A stretch of DNA of 14,736 nucleotides. It comes from JBOHHM01 sp050725495 (lineage in GTDB: Bacteria; Pseudomonadota; Gammaproteobacteria; Burkholderiales; Burkholderiaceae_C). The notes beneath the pieces were generated by a model. The model was not told where the DNA came from. It saw only the letters and a program-made list of their open reading frames with translations, and ran no database searches. Position numbers and translations under genes: made by a program. Below, piece after piece: positions 1 through 6,681 of this stretch. The stretch spans positions 1-14,736 of the forward strand of contig JBOHHM010000244.1 in the NCBI GenBank assembly GCA_050725495.1. Direction: 5' to 3'. Positions within the stretch are counted from its first letter, which is position 1, and every line of letters begins with the position of its first letter.

Positions 1-411
1 GCCGAGGCCCATGTGCTGGGCAAGGGCAGCAAGCGCCGCAGCACGCCGGTGGGGGCCCAGGCGCTCGAGGCGCTCAAGTGCTGGCTGGCGCTGCGCGGCG
101 GCGCCAACGCATCGCCGGCGCTGTTCATCGGCCGCCACGGCAGCCGCCTGAGCGCCCAGTCGGTCTGGCAGCGCCTGAAGCGCCGCAGCCTGCAGGCCGG
201 GCTGGCCACGCCGGTCCATCCCCACATGCTGCGCCACTCGTTTGCCAGCCATCTGCTGCAGTCCAGCGGCGACCTGCGGGCGGTGCAGGAACTGCTGGGC
301 CACGCCAACATCACGAGCACCCAGGTCTATACGCGGCTCGATTTCCAGCACCTGGCCAAGGCCTATGACGCAGCCCATCCGCGGGCCAAGCTGACCAAGA
401 CCAAGCCTTGA
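1..411 (+). CDS. xerC: Tyrosine recombinase XerC, C-terminal part (5' end outside window)
   Basis: C-terminal catalytic part of XerC, which with XerD resolves chromosome dimers at dif during cell division. The frame is open from base 1, so the gene starts upstream and the GTG at 13 is internal. Visible active-site elements, counted in window codons, are the beta-hairpin lysine motif GKGSK (7-11), the H-x-x-R box HMLRH (75-79), the second histidine in LLGH (101) and the nucleophilic tyrosine in VYTR (110). The first catalytic arginine is lost off the left edge. The ending LDFQHLAKAYDAAHPRAK closely matches the XerC C-terminus as I recall it from E. coli and argues for XerC over XerD. The next gene, rlmI, starts 38 bp downstream on the same strand. 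Subtype call is confident; the start cannot be judged. Confidence 0.93.
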   Translation, partial: AEAHVLGKGSKRRSTPVGAQALEALKCWLALRGGANASPALFIGRHGSRLSAQSVWQRLKRRSLQAGLATPVHPHMLRHSFASHLLQSSGDLRAVQELLGHANITSTQVYTRLDFQHLAKAYDAAHPRAKLTKTKP

Positions 412-449
412 AGCGGGGGTTCGGCCAGCCGGCCGCACAATACGGGCCC

Positions 450-1649
<1,200 letters not shown>

Positions 1650-1886
1650 AATTGGTGCGTTTTGGGAGTATTTTGATCGGTTGGCCCTTTGGAAACAGGC
1701 GTCATGCGCTATCAAAAATATAGCGTTCAGCGCTTCGGCCCGACAGGACCGCAAGATTGGCTACAGCCTCGCACACCGTCTTGATTTGACCGCTACACTC
1801 CCCAGCTTCTGAATTCTTTGATATAGGCGGGACTGTCCGCAGGCTGCGCGGCAGGCCAGCCCTGTCCCCCACCGATTGGGAAAACC
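1650..1886. other. Intergenic spacer between rlmI and the COG0523 GTPase gene
   Basis: These 237 bp hold no convincing gene. The spacer is less GC-rich than its flanks, carries the repeat copy at 1681-1725, and ends in the GTPase leader. A -10-like TACACT (1794-1799) and a possible TTGACC (1786-1791) with a weak partner TGAATT (1810-1815, 18-bp spacer) are promoter candidates, neither with both elements good. I see no Zur-type palindrome and no U-tract terminator for rlmI. Confidence 0.5.
1681..1725 (+). repeat. Interspersed repeat with GCTA/TAGC hairpin and 7-nt A/T loop
   Basis: Bases 1707-1725 form a perfect stem CGCTAT / ATAGCG closed by the 7-nt loop CAAAAAT. Upstream lies GGCCCTTTGG and a GGCG block. 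The same layout occurs inverted in rlmI (665-709), and the hairpin alone recurs in hslU (7770-7788). From memory, repeats of the form GGCC-TAGCCCTT ... AAGCGC ... GCTAT-A/T-ATAGC are abundant between genes in Comamonadaceae genomes. That assignment is recollection, not a search result. Confidence 0.6.
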
Positions 1887-2918
1887 ATGAGTCTCATCCC
1901 CGCCACCATCCTCACCGGCTTCCTGGGTTCGGGCAAGACCACGCTGCTCAAGCGCGTGCTCGCGGAAGCCCATGGCCAGAAGATCGCCGTGATCGAAAAC
2001 GAATTCGGCGAGGAAAACATCGACAACGAGATCCTCGTGTCCGACACCAAGGAGCAGATCATCCAGATGAGCAACGGCTGCATCTGCTGCACCATCCGCG
2101 AGGACCTGCGCTCCACGCTGCAGCTGCTGGCCGCCAAGAAGCGCAAGGGCCTGCTGGACTTCGAGCGCGTGGTGATCGAGACCACCGGCCTGGCCGATCC
2201 CGGCCCGGTGGCGCAGACCTTCTTCATGGACGATGAGATCGCCGAGAGCTTTCTGCTGGACTCCATCCTGACCCTGGTCGACGCCAAGCATGCGGCCCAG
2301 CAGCTCAACGAACGCCAGGAGGCACGCCGCCAGGTGGGCTTCGCCGACCAGATCTTCATCAGCAAGACCGACCTGGTGGCCCAGGATGAAACCGAAGCAC
2401 TGATCCATCGCCTCAAGCATATGAACCCGCGGGCGCCGTACAAGGCCGTGCACTTTGGTGAAGTGGCCCTGTCCGAGGTGTTTGACCTGCGCGGCTTCAA
2501 CCTCAACGCCAAGCTCGATATCGACCCCGAGTTCCTGCAGGAAGCCGGGAACGACCATGAGCATGGCGAGCATTGCGACCACCCCTCGCACCAGGATGAG
2601 CATGGCCACCACCATCACCACGACGACGTCAAGAGCTTTGTCTTCAGGTCCGAGCGCGCGTTCGACCCGGCCAAGCTCGAAGACTTCCTGGGCGCCATCG
2701 TCAATATTTACGGCCCGCGCATGCTGCGCTATAAGGGTGTGCTGAACATGCTGGGCACGGACCGCAAGGTGATCTTCCAGGGTGTGCACCAGCTCATGGG
2801 CAGCGACCTGGGGCCGAAGTGGGCCGATAAGGAGCATCGGACCAGCAAAATGGTGTTCATCGGCATCGAACTGCCCAAAGACATCTTTGTGCAGGGGCTG
2901 GAGCAGTGCCTGGTGTGA
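1887..2918 (+). CDS. CobW/COG0523 family metal-handling GTPase (YjiA-like)
   Basis: A G3E-family P-loop GTPase of 343 aa. Walker A is GFLGSGKTT (residues 11-19), the family metal-binding motif is CICC (65-68), Walker B/switch is ETTGLADP (98-105), and the guanine-specificity motif is SKTD (159-162). A histidine-rich segment (about 223-247, including five consecutive His) precedes the C-terminal CobW_C domain. This layout is typical of COG0523 proteins that bind zinc or related metals and are proposed metal chaperones or insertases; the client is not shown by the sequence. It lies directly upstream of a dksA whose product lacks most zinc-finger cysteines, which fits a zinc-related theme, though no Zur box is visible. 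The ATG at 1887 is supported by the P-loop starting 10 residues later. The Shine-Dalgarno is weak (GGGAAA). Cobalamin synthesis CobW is unlikely because no cobalamin genes are nearby. Confidence 0.88.
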   Translation: MSLIPATILTGFLGSGKTTLLKRVLAEAHGQKIAVIENEFGEENIDNEILVSDTKEQIIQMSNGCICCTIREDLRSTLQLLAAKKRKGLLDFERVVIETTGLADPGPVAQTFFMDDEIAESFLLDSILTLVDAKHAAQQLNERQEARRQVGFADQIFISKTDLVAQDETEALIHRLKHMNPRAPYKAVHFGEVALSEVFDLRGFNLNAKLDIDPEFLQEAGNDHEHGEHCDHPSHQDEHGHHHHHDDVKSFVFRSERAFDPAKLEDFLGAIVNIYGPRMLRYKGVLNMLGTDRKVIFQGVHQLMGSDLGPKWADKEHRTSKMVFIGIELPKDIFVQGLEQCLV

Positions 2919-3000
2919 AATAACAATTGAACTTGGAGGGCGGGGCGCGAAATGATTGTCTCGATTCTGCAACTGATGGGTTTTGCCCTGGCCAAGCCGA

Positions 3001-3006
3001 TACAAT
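3001..3006 (+). promoter_or_regulatory. Candidate -10 element upstream of dksA
   Basis: TACAAT matches the sigma-70 -10 consensus at 5 of 6 positions and sits in the 240-bp gap between the GTPase gene and dksA. No good -35 lies 16-18 bp upstream; TTTTGC (2981-2986) is the nearest candidate but is too close. If used, transcription would start near 3013 and give a leader of about 145 nt carrying the short ORF at 3112-3162. Confidence 0.45.
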
Positions 3007-3111
3007 CGCGCGCCAGTGAAAAGCCGAAGAACAAGCCCTCGAAGGTCAACAATAAGGGTATAACTCGGGGAATTGAGGACCACCAATCACCCGAAAGGAG
3101 CAGGTCAGCCA

Positions 3112-3162
3112 GTGAAAGTCCGGCTCACGCCCTGGCCAGCTCTGCGAGGAGACAAGAAGTGA
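3112..3162 (+). CDS. 16-codon leader ORF overlapping the dksA start
   Basis: GTG-initiated ORF encoding MKVRLTPWPALRGDKK. It is preceded by a strong Shine-Dalgarno, AAGGAG (3095-3100), with an 11-nt spacer. Its TGA (3160-3162) overlaps the dksA GTG (3159-3161) as GTGA, so ribosomes finishing here could reinitiate on dksA. The dksA Shine-Dalgarno GAGGAG (3146-3151) lies inside this ORF, so its translation would affect access to that site. I know of no named family for this peptide. Whether it is translated is inference from spacing alone. Confidence 0.45.
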   Translation: MKVRLTPWPALRGDKK

Positions 3163-4205
3163 AAGCCCAGCCCAGCAAGCCCAAGGTTCAGGCCAAAGCG
3201 CCCAAGTCGGTTGCCATGGCCGGGGCTGTGGTCAAGTCCGCTGCCAAGGCTGTGGCCAAGCCGGCGGTCAAGGCGGTGGCGAAGAAGGCACCCAGGCCTG
3301 TGGTCAAGGCAGCCGCCAAACCGGTGGCCAAGTCCAGGACAGCCGGGAAAGCCGCAGCCAAACCTGCGCCCAAGGCCCTGGCCAAGAAACCGGCGGCCCA
3401 AGTGGCTCACAAACCCGTCAAGACTGCTGCCAAGAAAGCAGCGACACCCACCCCCCAAAAGAAAATTCCCAGCAGCAAACTCCTCAAGGCTTCGATCCAA
3501 GCTTCCGCCAGCGCCGGCCCCAAGGTGGCCAAGCCGGCGGAAAAAACGCCTGTCAAGGCTGTGGCAGCCAGGCCCGTCACGCCGGCCGTGGTCGCCGCCC
3601 CCGTGGCCAGGGCCCCCCGGGTGTCCGCCCGGCTTGCCCAGCTGACAGTTCCTTCCATGGCGCCTGCGGTTGCTTCAACTGCGGCCAAATCCAGCTATCT
3701 ACACACAATGTCCTCTCCTGTACTCGCCCCACCCCCCTTCGTTGCGGTCAAGAAAGACCCCAAGCTGGCCAACAACTGGAAAACCAAGGCGATCGACCAG
3801 TTGGTGGACGCCGAAGTTCTGGCCATGCCCGACTCGGAATACATGAACGACACGCAGATGGCGTTTTTCCGCCTCAAGCTGTTGCAGCTCAAGCAGGACA
3901 TCCTCAACAGTGCCGGTGAGACGACCGAGCATCTGCGCGAGGACACCGTGATCGTTCCCGATCCGGCTGACCGCGCCACCATCGAGGAAGAGCATGCGCT
4001 GGAGCTGCGCACCCGCGACCGCGAGCGCAAGCTGCTCAAGAAGATCGAGCAGTCCATCGCCCGCATCGACGCCGGCGACTACGGCTACTGCGACGAGACC
4101 GGCGAGCCCATCGGTGTGGGACGCCTGCTGGCGCGGCCCACGGCCACGCTGTCGCTGGAGGCGCAGCAGCGCCGCGAGCTCAAGCAGAAGATGTTTGGCG
4201 ACTGA
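3159..4205 (+). CDS. dksA: RNA polymerase-binding transcription factor DksA with long basic N-terminal tail
   Basis: DksA binds the RNA polymerase secondary channel and, with ppGpp, reprograms transcription in the stringent response. The 348-aa product has two parts. Residues 1 to about 195 are low-complexity and rich in K, A, P and V with repeated AAKPVAK/KAVAKK units, resembling histone H1-like tails. Residues about 199-348 are a full DksA. The coiled-coil tip has DPADRA, with the two functional aspartates at 268 and 271. The zinc-finger region keeps only Cys311; the other three positions are Thr314, Ser332 and Ala335. Such variants are common in alpha- and betaproteobacteria and fold without zinc. 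I chose GTG 3159 because GAGGAG lies 7 nt upstream. An in-frame ATG at 2952 would place the TACAAT promoter inside the gene. An internal ATG at 3708 would give a 165-aa tail-less form but has no Shine-Dalgarno. Confidence 0.9.
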   Translation: MKAQPSKPKVQAKAPKSVAMAGAVVKSAAKAVAKPAVKAVAKKAPRPVVKAAAKPVAKSRTAGKAAAKPAPKALAKKPAAQVAHKPVKTAAKKAATPTPQKKIPSSKLLKASIQASASAGPKVAKPAEKTPVKAVAARPVTPAVVAAPVARAPRVSARLAQLTVPSMAPAVASTAAKSSYLHTMSSPVLAPPPFVAVKKDPKLANNWKTKAIDQLVDAEVLAMPDSEYMNDTQMAFFRLKLLQLKQDILNSAGETTEHLREDTVIVPDPADRATIEEEHALELRTRDRERKLLKKIEQSIARIDAGDYGYCDETGEPIGVGRLLARPTATLSLEAQQRRELKQKMFGD

Positions 4206-4245
4206 GCCCGTCGCGACCCCAGACTGACCCCGCGCACTACCCCCT

Positions 4246-5955
4246 ATGGCCAAAGACCAGAACGGAGGCTTGCTGTCCAAGGTCGTGAAGTTCGTCCGCA
4301 ATCCGACGACGAACTGGGCCGACCTCGACCAGCAGGAGTCGGATCGCGAGAGCACCTACAGCAAGCAGATGCTCAAGGAGATGATCGAGCGCAAGCGGCG
4401 CAACGACTTCGTTCGCAAGCGCGAGTTCGACATGCTGCGCAAAATGCGCCGCCGCGAGGCTCTGGTGGGCCAGGATTTCGCGGCGCGTCCCTCGTTCTTC
4501 CAGAGCAGTATGCCGTCCAAGCCCGACGACCGGGCCATGACGCTCAAGAAAATCGACGAGATCGAAGCGCAGATGTCAATGCAATGGTGGAAAACCAAGA
4601 ATGGCGACTCCTCGGCGCGCAGCGGCGGTTTCCCGATGTCCGGCGAGTCCATCGGTGACGTCAGCAGCGATCCATCGCCGCTCACGCCGCCGGACAAGAG
4701 CCACTACGCCAGGACGGACCCCGCACCCCTGGTCGCGCTCAAGGACGCAGGCCAGCCCGCAGTGCGCGAGGAACCGGCTGCGCCAGTCAACGCAAAGGAC
4801 AGCGGGCTCAGCGCGTTTTCCGCCTCCAAGCTGTCTGCGGTTGAGGTGGAGGAATTCGCCCACGATCCCGAGTTGGAGGAGGCCTCGATCCGGTTTGCCA
4901 ATGGTGACGACGCGGGGGCCGAGGCCGGCCTACTCGAAGCGCTGGGCAGCACCGGCACGCGAGGCGGGCATGACGAAACCTGGCTGACCCTGTTCGACCT
5001 GTACCGGGCCACGGGCCAGCAGGAGCGCTTCGAGACCGCCGCCATTGATTTCGCCGGTCGCTTCGGGCGCTCGGCACCCCAGTGGTTTTCGATTCCCGAG
5101 ATGGTCGGCAAAATGGCAACGCCCAGCGCCGCCGCGCCCGCGACCCGGGCGACGGACTGGACCAGCCCGTCGGTGCTGGGCATCCAGTCTCTGGCGGCCC
5201 TCCAGGCGGCCTTGAGTCGGGCCCAGCCGCCCTGGCGCCTGGACTGGAGCCGGCTGGCGTCGGTGGAGGCGGCGGCCGTCGAGCCGCTGTGCAAGCTGTT
5301 CGCCCAATGGAGCGCCCAGCCGGTGCAGTTGCGCTTCGTCGGCGGCGACGGTCTGGACGACGTGCTCAGGGCGGCCACGCCGCCGGGCGACAAGTCCGTC
5401 AGCCAGGCCCTGTGGCGCCTGCGCATGGAGGCGCTGCGCCTGATGAACCGGGGCGATGAGTTCGAGCTTGCGGCGCTGAACTACTGCGTGACCTATGAAG
5501 TCTCCCCGCCCTCGTGGGAGCGGGCGCGCTGCGAGTACAAGCCGCTCGATGCGCAGGGTGGCGAGGTGGCGGGGCACACCCTCATCAGCGAAGCCTTCCA
5601 TGACTCGCTCCCGTCCACCGTCAGCGGCAATGAGGCTGATTTCCATACCTCCACCCTGAATGCCCCATCGCTGCAGACTGCCACCGTGGAAATGGCGGGC
5701 CAGGTCCTGGGAGATGCCTCAGCCGCGCTGGAGCAGCTCGACAGCAGGCTGCAGGGGGCTGACCTGCTGGTCATTTCCTGCGCCAAGCTGGTCCGGGTTG
5801 ATTTTTCGGCGGCCGGCACGCTGTTGAACTGGGTGTCCAGCCGTCAGGCCGAAGGCCGCCAGGTGCAGTTCAGCGACGTCCACCGGCTGGTGGCGGCTTT
5901 CTTCAATGTCATCGGCATCAGCGAGTTTGCCCGGGTGATTCCGCGCTCGGGCTGA
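4246..5955 (+). CDS. STAS-domain protein with TPR/FimV-like middle region, function unknown
   Basis: A 569-aa soluble-looking protein with no signal peptide or membrane segment. Residues 1-80 are highly charged, including a K/R/E-rich helix with MIERKRRNDFVRKREF. Residues about 85-200 look disordered. Residues about 203-290 are helical and resemble a TPR/FimV-type repeat (DETWLTLFDLYRATGQQERF). The C-terminal 90 residues form a STAS domain, with a core strand LLVISCAKLVRVDFSAAG followed by VQFSDVHRLVAAFFNVIGI. STAS domains mediate regulatory protein contacts, as in anti-sigma antagonists. The usual phosphorylatable serine position appears as DFSAAG, so Ser in that motif is a candidate. The gene lies 40 bp after dksA without a visible promoter and is probably co-transcribed with it. 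No kinase partner is encoded in the window. The ATG at 4246 is the best start, although no strong Shine-Dalgarno precedes it. Confidence 0.75.
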   Translation: MAKDQNGGLLSKVVKFVRNPTTNWADLDQQESDRESTYSKQMLKEMIERKRRNDFVRKREFDMLRKMRRREALVGQDFAARPSFFQSSMPSKPDDRAMTLKKIDEIEAQMSMQWWKTKNGDSSARSGGFPMSGESIGDVSSDPSPLTPPDKSHYARTDPAPLVALKDAGQPAVREEPAAPVNAKDSGLSAFSASKLSAVEVEEFAHDPELEEASIRFANGDDAGAEAGLLEALGSTGTRGGHDETWLTLFDLYRATGQQERFETAAIDFAGRFGRSAPQWFSIPEMVGKMATPSAAAPATRATDWTSPSVLGIQSLAALQAALSRAQPPWRLDWSRLASVEAAAVEPLCKLFAQWSAQPVQLRFVGGDGLDDVLRAATPPGDKSVSQALWRLRMEALRLMNRGDEFELAALNYCVTYEVSPPSWERARCEYKPLDAQGGEVAGHTLISEAFHDSLPSTVSGNEADFHTSTLNAPSLQTATVEMAGQVLGDASAALEQLDSRLQGADLLVISCAKLVRVDFSAAGTLLNWVSSRQAEGRQVQFSDVHRLVAAFFNVIGISEFARVIPRSG

Positions 5956-5988
5956 ATTCGCCAATGTCAGGCGGCTCGGCCCACGCGT

Positions 5989-6016
5989 CTTGCATCTGAG
6001 CCGACCGCCCCCAACT
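5989..6016 (+). promoter_or_regulatory. Candidate sigma-32 (heat-shock) promoter for hslVU
   Basis: CTTGCAT (5989-5995), a 13-bp spacer and CCCCAACT (6009-6016) resemble the RpoH consensus CTTGAAA-N11-16-CCCCATNT. hslVU is a classic RpoH-regulated operon. Transcription would be expected to begin around 6022-6024, only 2-4 nt before the hslV ATG, and no Shine-Dalgarno is present. The transcript may therefore be essentially leaderless. Confidence 0.6.
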
Positions 6017-6025
6017 CGACAGACT

Positions 6026-6574
6026 ATGGAACAATTTCACGGCACGACCATCCTCAGCGTGCGGCGTCAAACCGCCGCCGGCCTGCAGGTGGCCATAGGC
6101 GGCGACGGCCAGGTCACCTTGGGCAATGTCGTCGTCAAGGGCTCGGCCCGAAAGGTGCGCAAGCTCTACCACGGACAGGTGCTGGCCGGTTTTGCGGGTG
6201 CAACCGCTGATGCCTTTACCCTGTTCGAGCGCTTCGAAGCCAAGCTCGAAAAACACCAGGGCCATCTGGTACGCGCGGCCATCGAGCTCACCAAGGACTG
6301 GCGCACCGACCGCGTGCTGCGCCGGCTGGAGGCCATGCTGGCGGTGGCCGACAAGGAGGCCTCGCTCATCATCACCGGCAATGGCGATGTGCTGGAGCCC
6401 GAGCACGGCATCATCGCCATCGGCTCGGGCGGCGCCTATGCCCAGGCTGCTGCCAAGGCCCTGCTCGACAACACCGAGTTGCCGGCTCAGGACATCGTGA
6501 AGAAATCGCTGGAGATCGCCGGTGAGCTGTGCATCTATACCAATATGCACCACACCATTGAAACCCTCGAATGA
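6026..6574 (+). CDS. hslV: ATP-dependent protease subunit HslV (ClpQ)
   Basis: Threonine protease that forms the double-hexamer core of the HslVU (ClpYQ) cytoplasmic protease and degrades misfolded and specific regulatory proteins when unfolded substrate is fed by HslU. The 182-aa product starts MEQFHGTTILSVRR. Removal of the first six residues exposes Thr7 as the N-terminal nucleophile, as in other betaproteobacterial HslV with short propeptides. Conserved blocks are GGDGQVTLGN, AGFAGATADAFTLFE, HQGHLVRAA, ELTKDWRTDR, ITGNGDV and AIGSGGAYAQAAA. I preferred ATG 6026 to the in-frame TTG at 5990, which would add 12 residues unlike HslV. The gene lies 70 bp after the STAS gene with its own heat-shock-like promoter, and hslU follows at 6682. 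Confidence 0.96.
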   Translation: MEQFHGTTILSVRRQTAAGLQVAIGGDGQVTLGNVVVKGSARKVRKLYHGQVLAGFAGATADAFTLFERFEAKLEKHQGHLVRAAIELTKDWRTDRVLRRLEAMLAVADKEASLIITGNGDVLEPEHGIIAIGSGGAYAQAAAKALLDNTELPAQDIVKKSLEIAGELCIYTNMHHTIETLE

Positions 6575-6575
6575 C

Positions 6576-6590
6576 GCGTGCCTTGCACGC
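6576..6590 (+). other. Short perfect hairpin just after the hslV stop
   Basis: GCGTGC-CTT-GCACGC is a 6-bp perfect GC-rich stem with a 3-nt loop, one base after the hslV stop codon. No U-tract follows, so it is not a standard intrinsic terminator. It could stabilise the hslV 3' end or tune the hslV:hslU ratio. Confidence 0.4.
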
Positions 6591-6646
6591 ATGACGCTGG
6601 CCTACGGCACCGCACGACAAATGACCAGCATCTTCACCAACACCCG

Positions 6647-6678
6647 TCATTCCGTCATTTAATCATTCTGTCATTGTC
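6647..6678 (+). repeat. Four tandem TCATTnnn octamers before hslU
   Basis: TCATT occurs at 6647, 6655, 6663 and 6671, exactly 8 bp apart (octamers TCATTCCG, TCATTTAA, TCATTCTG, TCATTGTC). The array ends three bases before the hslU ATG at 6682. It occupies the place of a Shine-Dalgarno, which is absent. Possible roles are a repeated protein or RNA-binding site or a U-rich S1-type ribosome-recruitment element; none is demonstrated. Confidence 0.6.
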
Positions 6679-6681
6679 TCC

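Noticed and set aside
408..449. TTG at 408 as rlmI start, and the CGGCC/GGCCG inverted repeat here as an xerC terminator.
   Set aside because: RlmI homology begins at ATG 450. The 5-bp stem has no U-tract.
2952..3158. Upstream ATG extending DksA by 69 residues.
   Set aside because: The TACAAT -10 candidate lies inside this extension and GTG 3159 has a much better Shine-Dalgarno at good spacing. The extra residues are unlike DksA or its basic tail.
5990..6025. TTG at 5990 as hslV start.
   Set aside because: It overlaps the proposed -35 element, and the added residues are not HslV-like. MEQFHG-TTI is the expected propeptide and mature N-terminus.
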